This document shows, piece by piece, positions 26,205 to 35,355 of a stretch of DNA of 64,000 nucleotides. Made by a program: the position numbers and the translations under genes. Source of the stretch: Planctomycetota bacterium (lineage in GTDB: Bacteria; Planctomycetota; UBA1135); NCBI GenBank assembly GCA_021776795.1, contig JAJFFC010000008.1, positions 248,001 to 312,000 on the forward strand. Reading direction: 5' to 3'. Within the stretch, counting starts at the first letter, position 1. Each line of letters opens with the position of its first letter. The notes under the pieces were generated by a model. The model made no database searches. It saw only the letters and a list, made by a program, of their open reading frames with translations, and was not told the DNA's origin.

Positions 26205-26581
26205 GGAAGCTCAGACTGAAAGGTCATGGCCAAACCGCCCGGGGCGAGTAGGTAATAAATCCGCTCGCCGTGGGCCTCCATCGGCCCTTTCGGATCTAAG
26301 CCTTGCGCCCGTGCCACGTCGGCCAGGGCGTCGGCATCTTCGACCACGACCTGAAGCATGATGCCGGCCGGCATGCCTTCACCTTCGGGCCAAACTTCCA
26401 CTCGACTATCCCCCGCCGGAAACATGCCGCCCTTGGGGCTATCCGGGTCGTCGGCTTGCAATGGTTTCGACAGGCAAGGGAAACCCAATCCTAAGCCGAG
26501 AAACTCGACCAACTGATCGGCTTCGGGAGTGATGGCGCAAAAGCGGATGGACTTGGGTGGGTTCAGCGGCGCTGCGGTCAT
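26201..26581 (-). CDS. VOC (glyoxalase/bleomycin-resistance) superfamily protein
   Basis: 126 residues with a single beta-alpha-beta-beta-beta pair: IRFCAITPEADQLVEFLG, then GMFPAGDSRVEVWPEGEG, and the second half IMLQVVVEDADALADVARAQGLDP with YYLLAPGGLAMTF. The metal-binding His/Glu set is not complete to my eye, so it may be a binding protein instead of a lyase. It overlaps the end of the transketolase by 4 bp on the opposite strand. Confidence 0.7.
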   Translation of the reverse strand: MTAAPLNPPKSIRFCAITPEADQLVEFLGLGLGFPCLSKPLQADDPDSPKGGMFPAGDSRVEVWPEGEGMPAGIMLQVVVEDADALADVARAQGLDPKGPMEAHGERIYYLLAPGGLAMTFQSELP

Positions 26582-26610
26582 GGCGGCATCCTAGCGGACG
26601 CCTGGCGAGA

Positions 26611-27555
26611 CTACATCCCGCGACGGAGCCAACGCCGAGCGAGGTCGCTGAGGATGTCTGCCGCCAATACCAAGAGCATGGCAAGGACGACATAAAACAG
26701 CATTTCGTCGTAGCGGCCATGCGCGCGCGCTTCGACGATTTCATAGCCGAGCGAAAGGACGCCGAGCATGCCGAGGACGGTGGCTTCGCGTACGCAGGTT
26801 TCGAAACGATAAAAGAAGTACAACAAGTAGCGACCGAGACTCAAAGGGAAAATCGCGGTGAAGGCTACCACCCGCCGCGAGGCTCCCATCATGGTCATGG
26901 CGCGTAACGGTGCAGGTGAGAGATTCTCAACGGTTTCCGATCCAAGGCGCCCCAAAATGCCCGCATTGTGAATGGCTAGGGCCAACACCGCCGGCCAAGC
27001 GCTAGACCCCAACATCGCCAAAAGCAAAAAGGCCCAAATGTACTCGGGAATGCCGCGGAGCAACACGCAGAGCAAGCGGATTGCACGAGCGATGCGCGGC
27101 AGAGTCTGAGGGCAACTCTTGGCGTCGGCAGTGGCGTGGGGCAAGAAGGGGTGAGCGCTCATCAGATTGCGCGCGCCAAGGAGTGCGAAGAACCATGCAA
27201 GGAAGGCGGCCAGCACAATGGCGAGCACAGCAATCAGGAGTGTGGCCAACATGGCCGTTCCTGCCCCGCTATGCCACAGCTCTGCCATCCAACTCCACAA
27301 ACTGCCACTGCCATCTCGCAAGGGACGGGGCATGGCATCTTCGCGTAAGAAGCGATCGAGGCGTTCCATGCGCGATGCCCCGAACAAATCTTGCATGCGA
27401 ATGCCGGTGGTCGTCCAGGCAGTCAGCAAGAGTCCGCAGGCCACCCAAAGCGAGGCGCGAATCCACCCACTGCGCGGACGCTTGCGCCGAAGCTCCAAGA
27501 TGTGCTCCCAAGAGGCATCGGCCGCTGAGTCGGCTCCTGGCGTATTGGCATTCAT
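26611..27555 (-). CDS. PhnE-type ABC transporter permease (second permease)
   Basis: 314 residues from the ATG at 27555, which overlaps the previous stop by 4 bp (ATGA); an upstream in-frame start would lie deep in the other permease. There are six hydrophobic helices, and the cytoplasmic loop that docks the ATPase is recognisable: LGSETVENLSPAPLRAMTMMGASR, an EAA-type loop. The N-terminal 60 residues are soluble and Arg-rich. It forms the channel with the neighbouring permease in the transporter of the substrate-binding protein at 29169. Confidence 0.85.
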   Translation of the reverse strand: MNANTPGADSAADASWEHILELRRKRPRSGWIRASLWVACGLLLTAWTTTGIRMQDLFGASRMERLDRFLREDAMPRPLRDGSGSLWSWMAELWHSGAGTAMLATLLIAVLAIVLAAFLAWFFALLGARNLMSAHPFLPHATADAKSCPQTLPRIARAIRLLCVLLRGIPEYIWAFLLLAMLGSSAWPAVLALAIHNAGILGRLGSETVENLSPAPLRAMTMMGASRRVVAFTAIFPLSLGRYLLYFFYRFETCVREATVLGMLGVLSLGYEIVEARAHGRYDEMLFYVVLAMLLVLAADILSDLARRWLRRGM

Positions 27556-28403
27556 GCCACAAATCTCCTGCGAATCTGCGAGCTCCATGCCTCGAGAGCA
27601 AGAACCAGAAGCAATAGGGCATACAGGTAGGCCCAAACCTCGCGGTAGTGCAGGTTCTCAAAGGACTGACGGATATATAAACCCAATGTGGTGTAACCAA
27701 AAAAGCCTAGAACTGCGGAGGAACGCACCGCGCATTCAAAGCGATAGAAAGCATAGGCGGCAATATCGGCCAAGGCCCGTGGCAGGCGACCGAATAAAAA
27801 CACCTGAAGTGGGCGTGCGCCCAAGCCGTGCAAAGCGTTGGCAGCGGCGGGAGAAGACTCGTCCAGCATCTCGGCAAAGACCTTGGCAAGCGTTCCTCCA
27901 TAAGGAAGTGCAATCGCCATCACCGCCGCGGCGGGTGACAGGCCGATTGCAGCCAAGAACAATAACGCCCAAATCAGCTCATGGACGGAGCGCAACACTG
28001 CCATAAACCAGCGCACGGCCAAACGGACGGCGGCTCCTCCACGCCGGCCTTGCCAAAAGCCTTCGGAAGCCAGCACCCCGAACACCGCGCCAAGCACCAA
28101 TGCCAGGCTGATTGCGGCGACGGCATAGAGCAAGGTACGCCACAGCGCTAAACCAACTTTGAGTAGGAAGGCGGGGGCATCGGCAGGAAGGAAGTCACTG
28201 CCCTCATAGGTGAACGCAGGCTGGACGGCTGCGGCAAAGAAGTTGCCCGCAATCTCGACTCCCCCTCCATGAGGCAACAACTGCCCCCATTGCAAGCCGA
28301 GGGCAAGAAAGGACAGAACCGCCACTAGGGCCAATCCAAATAAGATGGTGGTGCGACGGCTCGGGGTTAGCGGAGCCGGAGGTATCGCAGGTGCTTTAGC
28401 CAT
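27552..28403 (-). CDS. PhnE-type ABC transporter permease (first permease)
   Basis: 283 residues from the ATG at 28403, which overlaps the ATPase stop by 8 bp. It carries the EAA-type loop FAEMLDESSPAAANALHGLGA, and its C-terminal half (LADIAAYAFYRFECAVRSSAVLGFFG) is typical of phosphonate-transporter permeases (R-x-E----R-s-s-v-l-G). The two permeases are clearly homologous but divergent, so the channel is a heterodimer. Gene order ATPase-permease-permease after the binding protein is the standard one for PhnDCE-like systems. Confidence 0.85.
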   Translation of the reverse strand: MAKAPAIPPAPLTPSRRTTILFGLALVAVLSFLALGLQWGQLLPHGGGVEIAGNFFAAAVQPAFTYEGSDFLPADAPAFLLKVGLALWRTLLYAVAAISLALVLGAVFGVLASEGFWQGRRGGAAVRLAVRWFMAVLRSVHELIWALLFLAAIGLSPAAAVMAIALPYGGTLAKVFAEMLDESSPAAANALHGLGARPLQVFLFGRLPRALADIAAYAFYRFECAVRSSAVLGFFGYTTLGLYIRQSFENLHYREVWAYLYALLLLVLALEAWSSQIRRRFVA

Positions 28404-29154
28404 CGAGCCGGTAAATAGCCTCGGCCGCAGATTCGGTGAGGTCTTGCGGCGGACCATCGAAGGCCACCTTGCCTTCGCGCAGCGCCACCAAGCGCGGAAA
28501 GAACTCACGAGCTAAAGCGACATCGTGTAGAGAGGCAATCAAGGTCCAGCCCTCTTCTTTGGCCAGGGTCGTGAGCAAGGCAATCATGTCGCGCGCGCGG
28601 GCCGGGTCCACTGCGGAAACTGGTTCATCGGCGAGCAGCGCATGAGGCGATTGAAATAAGGCGCGAGCCAGGGCCACGCGCTGTTGCTGCCCGCCAGAGA
28701 GCGAATCGGTGCGGTGGTACATGCGGTCGCCAATCCCCACCCGCTCTAATAGTTGATGTGCACGCATCAAATCGGCACGAACGGGACGAATCATGAGGCG
28801 CAGGGAGGACCAAAATCCACGGTGCCCTAATCCACCCGCGACCACGTTTTGCAGGACTCGAAGATTAGGCACCAAGGAATGGTCTTGATGCACAAAGCCG
28901 ACGTCGGCGCGAAGGTGACGACGCCGCGCTTCGGCAAGGTCAGCGGGGTTTTGGCCAAACATTTTGAGGTGACCGCGACTAGGCGCAATCACCCCATTCA
29001 GCACGCGAAGTAGCGTGGTCTTCCCGGCACCCGAAGGGCCGATCAATGCCACCATATCTCCCGCCACAAAGCGTAAATCCAAGGAGTCCAGCACCGGGCG
29101 ACCACCCAGATTGACTTGGACTCCAGCCAGCTCGAATGCTGGGGAGGACGACAT
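28396..29154 (-). CDS. phnC: ABC transporter ATP-binding protein, PhnC-type
   Basis: 252 residues with every ATPase motif: Walker [17 protein letters not shown], signature [15 protein letters not shown], Walker [13 protein letters not shown] and the switch His in [11 protein letters not shown]. It powers import by the two permeases downstream. The PhnC label refers to the family; the substrate is set by the binding protein upstream, which is of the putative selenate class. Confidence 0.88.
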   Translation of the reverse strand: MSSSPAFELAGVQVNLGGRPVLDSLDLRFVAGDMVALIGPSGAGKTTLLRVLNGVIAPSRGHLKMFGQNPADLAEARRRHLRADVGFVHQDHSLVPNLRVLQNVVAGGLGHRGFWSSLRLMIRPVRADLMRAHQLLERVGIGDRMYHRTDSLSGGQQQRVALARALFQSPHALLADEPVSAVDPARARDMIALLTTLAKEEGWTLIASLHDVALAREFFPRLVALREGKVAFDGPPQDLTESAAEAIYRLDG

Positions 29155-29168
29155 GCTGCCGATTCGCC

Positions 29169-30077
29169 TTAGAGGAAACCAAGCTGCTCAGCAAGAACAG
29201 CGATTGGCTCAAAGTCTTCGTTTGTGGCCGGAATGATGCCTTCCGCGCGGTCTACCGCCTTGAGCAGCTGCGGGTCTTTCATGTTCACAAGGGCCGTCTG
29301 TAGGCGATCGGTGAAGCCGTCGCCATAGTGCTCATCCAGCACCGGGTGGGCCGTCCAGTTGTAGTCTGGGTAGGTTGGCGTGACCCAAATGATGCGACAC
29401 TTCTCGGGATCAATGCGGCCATCCTTGACCATGCCATCGTAGGTCTTGAAATTCAGAGCACCGGTTTCAAAGGTGCCTGCTTGGACCAACTCGGCGGTTT
29501 TGTCGTGCGAGCCAGAGAACTGGTTCTGGGTGCCGAAGAAATCCTCTGGCGACTTGCCAGAATTGGTGCGTATGAAGTGTTCCGGCATCAGGCGGCCAGA
29601 GGTCGAGCCGGACGAGCCAAAGGTAAAGCTGCGCCCTTCAAAGCTCATGGGGAAGTCGTCGCCCTTGGTGAGGCCAGTGGAGGCATTGGCGATGAAGTAG
29701 GACTTGAAGGTCGGGTCGCTACCGCCCTGGGCGATGGCGCGGGAGCCGTCTACTTTGTTGCGCGCTTGGACCCCGGAGAGACCGCCGAACCAGGCTAGCT
29801 GGACATCGCCGTTGCGGAACATCTCGACCGAAGCGGCGTAGTCGGGTGTGGGTACATATTCGACCGGGACCCCAAGGGTCTCGGAGAGGTACGCCGCAAC
29901 TGGCTTGAACTTGGCTTCGAGCTCGGTGGAGTTGGTGTCGGGAATCGCGGTGAAGCGAAGCGTGGCCGGGCTATCGGCTGTCGAGGCTTTTTCTTCGCTG
30001 CTGCAGCTGAAGGAAAGAAGACTCAGAAGTGAAGTGGCGAGAAGCGCACGGCCCCCGCGAAGAGTTGTCTGGTTCAT
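29169..30077 (-). CDS. PhnD-like binding lipoprotein, putative selenate ABC transporter class
   Basis: 302 residues with a signal ending in a lipobox-like LLSFSC. The mature protein matches the PhnD/SsuA-type oxyanion-binding fold, and its motifs are those I know from the family annotated as putative selenate ABC transporter binding protein: AWFGGLSGVQARN, FTFGSSGSTSGRLMPEHF, FSGSHDKTAELVQAGTFETGAL and WVTPTYPDYNWTAHP. It would capture the ligand in the periplasm for the permeases at 26611-28403. The selenate assignment is a family prediction, not proven biochemically, and phosphonate or phosphite remains possible. It gains weight here because two UGA-containing candidate selenoprotein genes lie within 10 kb. 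Confidence 0.8.
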   Translation of the reverse strand: MNQTTLRGGRALLATSLLSLLSFSCSSEEKASTADSPATLRFTAIPDTNSTELEAKFKPVAAYLSETLGVPVEYVPTPDYAASVEMFRNGDVQLAWFGGLSGVQARNKVDGSRAIAQGGSDPTFKSYFIANASTGLTKGDDFPMSFEGRSFTFGSSGSTSGRLMPEHFIRTNSGKSPEDFFGTQNQFSGSHDKTAELVQAGTFETGALNFKTYDGMVKDGRIDPEKCRIIWVTPTYPDYNWTAHPVLDEHYGDGFTDRLQTALVNMKDPQLLKAVDRAEGIIPATNEDFEPIAVLAEQLGFL

Positions 30078-30109
30078 GCAAGGAAATGGGGATTAGTGAA
30101 GGACGGATT

Positions 30110-32899
30110 CTATCCGCGTCCCTGTCCCTGTGCCCATTTCGTCAACGTTTCCCGTAGAAGGTCCTTCTTCACCGGCTTGGCGATGTAGTCATCCATGCCC
30201 GCGTCTAAACAACGCTCGCGATCGCCCTGCATGGCATTTGCCGTCATCGCAATCACCGTGAGGGGGCTCTCCCCCTCTTCACTTTCGCGTTGGCGCAAAC
30301 TTGCCGTGGCCTCAAATCCGTCCAAGACGGGCATTTGGCAATCCATCAGCACCACATCAATCCCGCCCTTGGCGACGCGATCCACTGCCTCTTGACCGTT
30401 ATTGGCGACGAAAACCTCGCAGCCGAGCCCACTCAGCATGCGCAAAGCGACCTTCTGGTTGATCGGATTATCTTCGGCCAGCAAAATGGAAAGGCCTTGC
30501 AAAGGCTGGTAGCTCCCTCCCACTTTTTCCTCCGTCGATGCAGAAGTTACGGTCGCTGGCACCTCCTTAGTCTCACGGCGGTCGGCTTCTGCAGACAGTG
30601 CCAGCTCAACCTCGGCCAGCAAGGCGGCGACATCGTCGGTACTTTCTTCTGCTGCCGAAATCTCCTCGGCGGGAATCTCGGGGCGAGTCCCTTCTAGGTT
30701 GGTTTCCAATCGTGGCTCCAACAGAGAGCGAAATAGTTGGCGCCGACGAACCGGTTTAATCAGGGTGGCGTCGAGTAAGCGCGAATATCCATCGGGATAC
30801 TGCGAGCGGTCACAAACCGAACTCAGCAGGATCAAACGGATGTCATCGTAGGCGGGAATAGAGCGCACGCGCTTAGCCAACTGCAATCCATCTTCCTCTG
30901 GCATGTGGTAGTCCAGAATGACCGTACTCGGCAGGGCCTGCTTTGCTTGGCGACGTTCCTGCAAGAGCTGCCAGCATGCTGCAGCACAATCGGCTTCCTC
31001 CACCAAACAACCGGCATTCTCGAGGTGCCCTCGCAAAATGCGGCGGTTGGTGGCGCCGTCGTCGACACACCAAATTTCTTGCCCCTGCAAAGCCTGGATG
31101 GCATCTTCCATTTCCATCGCCGGATGTTCGGCAGGGCGCAAGTCAATCGTGAACCAGAAGGTAGAACCTTTTCCGGCTTCACTCTCCACTCCCATCTCAC
31201 CGCCCATCAGCTCGGCAAGTTGGCGCGAGATGCACAGACCTAAACCCGTGCCACCAAATTTGCGCGTGGTCGAGGTATCTGCCTGACTAAAGGGCGCAAA
31301 CAACTTGGTGATGCTCGATTGTTCAATCCCGATGCCAGTGTCACTGACTTCAAAGCGAGTGCGCTCTCCGGCTTGACGAACGCGCACCAGAATCTCACCC
31401 TTCTCGGTGAACTTAATCGCATTGCCCACTAGGTTGGAGAGGATTTGGCGCAGGCGTCCAGGGTCGCCAAGCACATGTAGTGGCGCGGCGGAATCCAAGT
31501 CGACCAGAAGCTCCAACTTCTTTACCCCGGCCTTCGCACTCAATGCAGATACCGCATCTTCCACCACCTCATCTAAGGAGAATGGAATGCGTTCTAACTC
31601 AATGCGACCGGCTTCAATCTTAGAGAAGTCCAGAATGTCATTGATGATGACCAATAGCGATTCGCCAGAACGATGGACGACTTCGGCAAAATCACGTTGT
31701 TCTGGAGTCAGGTCTTCCTCCAACAACAATTCGGTCATCCCCAGCACACCATTCATAGGCGTGCGAATCTCGTGACTCATATTGGCCAAGAAGGCACTCT
31801 TGGCGCGGTTGGCCGCTTGCGCTTCTTTGGTGGCTTGCTCCAAGGCGCGAAACTGCGCGCGCACAGTGGAACTCAGCCCGCGGAAGGCATCCGCAAGTTG
31901 ACCAACCTCATCTTTGGTGGAATCTTCATACTTCAACTCCAAGGTTCCATCTGCAACGCACGCATCGACCTTTTGCGACAGGCGACGAATGCCGCGCATG
32001 CGCATGCCCAGGCCAGCTAATCCCAGAAGCAGAAACAGTGAACTACAGGCAACCCCGACAAGCAGACTAAGACCGAACAGGCTTTGTTGCGCCGTCACTT
32101 CTACGGTGCGATCTTCGATAACGCGAATGGTATTCCCTAAACTGCTGGCAAAGGGAATCACACGGAAATAGCGTTGGCTTTCCGGATCCCGTTGCTCGAT
32201 TCCCGGTTGTTCCTCCTGCATTCTTCCTAAGCGCCGTAGTGCAATCTCATTGCTGGACACTCGGAAGTTCTGCAATCCCTCCAGCACCACATCGCTTTGA
32301 ATCAAATGACTGAAGGATGCCACACTCAAATTCATGTCACGGGCTAACATCAGCCATCCGCCAGGCCGGTCTTGGCTATCGGCGAAGGGAACCACACTCC
32401 ACGCCTGACCTTCTTTGTCTGCAAATAGGCGCGGTGCATGCACTTGAGTCACCGCAACTCCTTGGGTGATGAATTGCAGCCCTTCCTCGCCAAGCGGTTT
32501 CGACTTCACAGGCCCATCCTTTGGCCATTGCGCCAGGGCCTTACCTTCGGCACCAATCACCACAGCACCGGCGAGCTGCCTAGCCGTCGCTTCACGCGAA
32601 AGCTTCTGCGCCAACTCCTGACTCAAAAGTTCGAAATTCCCCTCAGCAACCGCCGTCAGAAATTCAGGGGAATCGATCATGGAGTTGGCGAGGTGTTGCG
32701 TTCCGCCCTCCCATTTCTTCAATTCCCGGTGCCAAAGGCCAGCCATGTCCTCGGTGATCTCCGCGGCATGCAACTCCGACTGGCGCTTGGCTAGTTGAAA
32801 GGATTGCCACCACGACAAACTCGTCGACCCCAAGACCAGCAGACCCGCCCAAACAGCGGTCCGCGTCATGAGACTGCGCGACCAGCGCACCTGGGTCAT
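30110..32899 (-). CDS. Hybrid sensor histidine kinase with two receiver domains (BarA-like)
   Basis: 929 residues. Two membrane helices (about 13-30 and 278-300) flank an extracytoplasmic sensor, then HAMP. Phospho-acceptor His376 lies in [16 protein letters not shown], with the ATPase motifs [21 protein letters not shown] and [14 protein letters not shown]. Two receivers follow: the first is degenerate at its start ([10 protein letters not shown]) but keeps Asp663 in VILDYHMP; the second is canonical with Asp853 in VLMDCQMP and a KPV loop. No C-terminal Hpt domain is present, so the phosphate must pass to a separate protein. It is the last gene of the leftward run before the divergent thioredoxin-like gene. 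Confidence 0.92.
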   Translation of the reverse strand: MTQVRWSRSLMTRTAVWAGLLVLGSTSLSWWQSFQLAKRQSELHAAEITEDMAGLWHRELKKWEGGTQHLANSMIDSPEFLTAVAEGNFELLSQELAQKLSREATARQLAGAVVIGAEGKALAQWPKDGPVKSKPLGEEGLQFITQGVAVTQVHAPRLFADKEGQAWSVVPFADSQDRPGGWLMLARDMNLSVASFSHLIQSDVVLEGLQNFRVSSNEIALRRLGRMQEEQPGIEQRDPESQRYFRVIPFASSLGNTIRVIEDRTVEVTAQQSLFGLSLLVGVACSSLFLLLGLAGLGMRMRGIRRLSQKVDACVADGTLELKYEDSTKDEVGQLADAFRGLSSTVRAQFRALEQATKEAQAANRAKSAFLANMSHEIRTPMNGVLGMTELLLEEDLTPEQRDFAEVVHRSGESLLVIINDILDFSKIEAGRIELERIPFSLDEVVEDAVSALSAKAGVKKLELLVDLDSAAPLHVLGDPGRLRQILSNLVGNAIKFTEKGEILVRVRQAGERTRFEVSDTGIGIEQSSITKLFAPFSQADTSTTRKFGGTGLGLCISRQLAELMGGEMGVESEAGKGSTFWFTIDLRPAEHPAMEMEDAIQALQGQEIWCVDDGATNRRILRGHLENAGCLVEEADCAAACWQLLQERRQAKQALPSTVILDYHMPEEDGLQLAKRVRSIPAYDDIRLILLSSVCDRSQYPDGYSRLLDATLIKPVRRRQLFRSLLEPRLETNLEGTRPEIPAEEISAAEESTDDVAALLAEVELALSAEADRRETKEVPATVTSASTEEKVGGSYQPLQGLSILLAEDNPINQKVALRMLSGLGCEVFVANNGQEAVDRVAKGGIDVVLMDCQMPVLDGFEATASLRQRESEEGESPLTVIAMTANAMQGDRERCLDAGMDDYIAKPVKKDLLRETLTKWAQGQGRG

Positions 32900-33034
32900 C
32901 GCTCTACCCTCCGCAAAAAGCGGTCCTCACGGCTACTGCCGAAATGGGGGGAAGGCTCATTCATACGGTTCTTAGTCGTGGCAGAGATTTATCGGCCATC
33001 GAAATCGCTGCGCTTGAGGCCTACAGCGTTCATA

Positions 33035-33535
33035 ATGGACGTCATGAAGAGTGCAATCCGCCTCCTGCCCATGATTTTGGTCCTTGCTGGGGTCTACTAT
33101 TGGTTCTTTGGCCGCAGTTTGCTTGGGCAAGAGATGCCGGATTTGGGCCAATTTCAGGTCGTCTCCACGGCAGCTGAGGCAAAAACGGCCAGCCCGGAAG
33201 AGGGTTGGCGCCTCTTTGCCTTCTTTCGCCCTGGCTGAGGCCCCTGCCACAAGGAAAAGCCGTATCTCGTGCAGATGCAGCGAAACTTTGGTGATCAGGG
33301 CCTCAATGTCTGGAGCGTGACCTCTTCTCCCGCTCCGGCCGCACTGTCCTTTGTCGGCGATCTGCCCGAGAGTTGGCTAACGATGGCCGCCGCCGAAGAT
33401 GCTTTTAGCAACTTTTCGATTTGGGCCACGCCACAGGTGTACCTGATCAATCCGGCGAACGAAATTGTCGCGGACAATCTGACTTCGGCGAACGCTCTTC
33501 TCGAGCAAGAGCTCGCGGTCGGAACCGGTCCTTAA
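33035..33535 (+). CDS. Thioredoxin-like candidate selenoprotein (UGPC), in-frame UGA at 33236-33238
   Basis: Read with UGA as selenocysteine this is a 166-residue membrane-anchored thioredoxin-like protein. Residues 7-26 are a signal anchor; the fold starts at EEGWRLFAFFRPG, then Sec68-Gly-Pro-Cys71, HKEKPYLVQM, and the cis-proline loop with its strand IWATPQVYLINPANEIV. Without recoding, the redox motif is cut in half: the first piece ends at FFRPG and the second starts without a plausible start codon. The UGA sits exactly where CGPC has its first, nucleophilic Cys, and the frame on both sides is the same. A hairpin with a C-G-U-G-C loop begins 21 nt after the UGA. The likely role is thiol-disulfide reduction outside the cytoplasm. 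An alternative start at 33044 would make the residue Sec65. Automatic callers would split or truncate this gene. Confidence 0.85.
33259..33281 (+). promoter_or_regulatory. Candidate bacterial SECIS hairpin of the thioredoxin-like gene
   Basis: It starts 21 nt downstream of the UGA, inside the coding region. Outer pair GC/GC, one C-A mismatch, then GTATCT pairs with AGATGC (one G-U wobble) around the five-base loop CGTGC. Loop position, size and the G-U dinucleotide near its start fit what is known of bacterial SECIS elements bound by SelB. The same loop start and a C-A mismatch recur in the DUF3179 gene. Base pairing is by eye only. Confidence 0.6.
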
Positions 33536-34167
33536 CTCTCGTCGATTTCGCCGCTGATGGCGTGATTACCAAAGCGATCAACCGAGACCATTTCTTCCAA
33601 ACGACGCAAACCCATGCGCGGATTGGCGGGGCGCAAGGCTTTGCCAATCGGCAACATGAGTAAAGGTGGGCAGTCTTCGGGAAGTTCCATGACCTCTGCC
33701 ACCTTGGTCGGATCGAAGCCAATCATGGGGCAACTGTCGTAGCCCATGTCTTTGGCTAACAACATGAAGTTCTGGGCCAGAATACCAATCGAACGCACGG
33801 CCTCATCGCGTTGCAGTTCAGTGTTGGTGCCGTAAAAACCGGGCACCATTCCACTAAACATCGTACGCACTGTTTCCGGCGCTTTACGCGTGTAATGATC
33901 GACGTCTTCCCAGCCGCGCAGTACGCCCGCCAAAACCAAGACCACGGAAGCTTCGGCGATTTGGGTTTGATTCCATGCCGCAGCGCAAAGCTGATCTTTC
34001 TGCGCTTGATCAGTGACGGCGACCACATGCCAATTCTGCATGTTGAAAGAAGAGGGCGCTAAAAAGGCGTGCGTCAGAAGGTGGCGCAGTTCCTCTTCTG
34101 TGAGCTTGTGATCGGCGTCATAAGACTTTACCGAGCGGCGCTCGCGGATGGCTTGGGTCAATTCCAT
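33532..34167 (-). CDS. Nitroreductase-family flavoprotein
   Basis: 211 residues of the FMN-dependent nitroreductase fold: the start IRERRSVKSYD binds the phosphate of FMN, then FLAPSSFNMQNWHVVAV, and the C-terminal half has QNFMLLAKDMGYDSCPMIGFDP and CPPLLMLPIGKA. It would reduce nitro-compounds or quinones with NAD(P)H; the exact substrate cannot be read from sequence. It converges on the thioredoxin-like gene, with the two stop codons overlapping. Confidence 0.88.
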   Translation of the reverse strand: MELTQAIRERRSVKSYDADHKLTEEELRHLLTHAFLAPSSFNMQNWHVVAVTDQAQKDQLCAAAWNQTQIAEASVVLVLAGVLRGWEDVDHYTRKAPETVRTMFSGMVPGFYGTNTELQRDEAVRSIGILAQNFMLLAKDMGYDSCPMIGFDPTKVAEVMELPEDCPPLLMLPIGKALRPANPRMGLRRLEEMVSVDRFGNHAISGEIDES

Positions 34168-34176
34168 GGACCCCTT

Positions 34177-35307
34177 CTAGTTCTGCGACTCCTTCCACTT
34201 CAAGAGTAAATCGGCTTCCTTCTCGGGCTTCAGGCTATTTCCTAGGGTCCGTTTATTGTTTAGGGCGGTGAACGCCCAGGCCGCGGTGTCGCGAATGGTG
34301 TCGCCAGCCGGGCGCAAGGTCATGCCGGCGGCAAGGGCTTTGTCGACGATGGCTGCCCCATGCGGATAGTCCGAGGGAATCCATAACGGCAACTCAATCC
34401 ACGGACCAGCGCCCCATTCTTGGAGTTTTTCATCGGGGATCCAGGTGAACTGGGCATCGGCACCAAGCACAATCTTGCAGCCATAAAGCAACTCTGCCAT
34501 AGAGGTGGGTGCAGCTGGGCCATTGGCGTTGTACACACCCACAACCTTCTCTTCGAGGCAGTGAATGCAGAACGCAGCCAAGTCGCGTGCATCGATGAAC
34601 TCGACGCGCGCATCGGGGTTACCCGGTGCGAGAACCTCTCCGCCATTGGCAACTCGCCAAGGCCAATAGGTGAAGCGCCCACTGTTATCGAGAGGGCCCA
34701 CAATCAAGCCGGGGCGGATATTGGTCACGCGCCCGGGCATGGCGGCTTCGGCAGCTTGCTCGCACAAGGCCTTGAGCGCGCCATAACTTTCGTTCGTCAC
34801 TTGCTCGAAAGTTTCATCTTCCATGGTCGCCACTGGCGACGTTTCGTCTTGTGGGCTGCCGGTTTCGTCATCGGCATAGACCGACATGGTCGAGATGAAG
34901 AGGTACTGCTTGACCTTATCTGCCAATAACGCGGCACTGTCCTTGACTAGGCGTGGGATATAGCCGGAGGTATCAATTACGGCATCCCATTCACGGTCGG
35001 CCAAAACCTCTAGGCCACCATCGCGGTCGCCAACCAACTTTTCCAAATCCGGAAACAGCTTGGGATTCGATTTTCCGCGGTTGAACAAGGTGACTTCCCA
35101 GCCCCGGGCGAGAGCCTCTTCGACGAGGTGCGGGCCCAGAAATCGTGTGCCACCAAGAACCAAGAGCTTGCCACGAGACTGCCCCTCTGGTTTTTGTGCA
35201 TTGGAAGCGGGTAAATCTTGCCGTGAAGCACTGAGTCTGCGGCTGGTAATCAGAGAAGCGGAACCTGCCAGGGCTCCATGGAGGAAATGGCGGCGGGAGA
35301 AAGCCAT
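34177..35307 (-). CDS. Tat-exported NAD-dependent epimerase/dehydratase-family protein
   Basis: 376 residues from the ATG at 35307, chosen because it opens a twin-arginine signal (SRRHFLHGALAGSASLI). After a linker, the Rossmann motif KLLVLGGTRFLGPHLVEEAL starts an atypical short-chain dehydrogenase fold with YLFISTMSVYADD and the active-site Tyr and Lys in ESYGALKALCEQ. Tat export suggests it is folded with its cofactor before export. The substrate is unknown, probably a nucleotide sugar or related compound. It diverges from the transporter-like gene at 35356, the two starts being 48 bp apart. Confidence 0.82.
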   Translation of the reverse strand: MAFSRRHFLHGALAGSASLITSRRLSASRQDLPASNAQKPEGQSRGKLLVLGGTRFLGPHLVEEALARGWEVTLFNRGKSNPKLFPDLEKLVGDRDGGLEVLADREWDAVIDTSGYIPRLVKDSAALLADKVKQYLFISTMSVYADDETGSPQDETSPVATMEDETFEQVTNESYGALKALCEQAAEAAMPGRVTNIRPGLIVGPLDNSGRFTYWPWRVANGGEVLAPGNPDARVEFIDARDLAAFCIHCLEEKVVGVYNANGPAAPTSMAELLYGCKIVLGADAQFTWIPDEKLQEWGAGPWIELPLWIPSDYPHGAAIVDKALAAGMTLRPAGDTIRDTAAWAFTALNNKRTLGNSLKPEKEADLLLKWKESQN

Positions 35308-35355
35308 GATGAAGAAGGCTACGGTCGCGACCCCACTCCCGTAGGCACCTTTCTC

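Noticed and set aside
33244-33274. Alternative hairpin CTGC-AC / GT-GCAG after the thioredoxin UGA
   Set aside because: It needs a bulge and leaves an 18-base loop; the hairpin at 33259-33281 is more compact and shares its loop with the DUF3179 one.
33035-33535. Pseudogene explanation of the two interrupted genes
   Set aside because: Each has one UGA only, at a catalytic Cys, with intact frame and motifs on both sides; random decay would not hit the same type of position twice.
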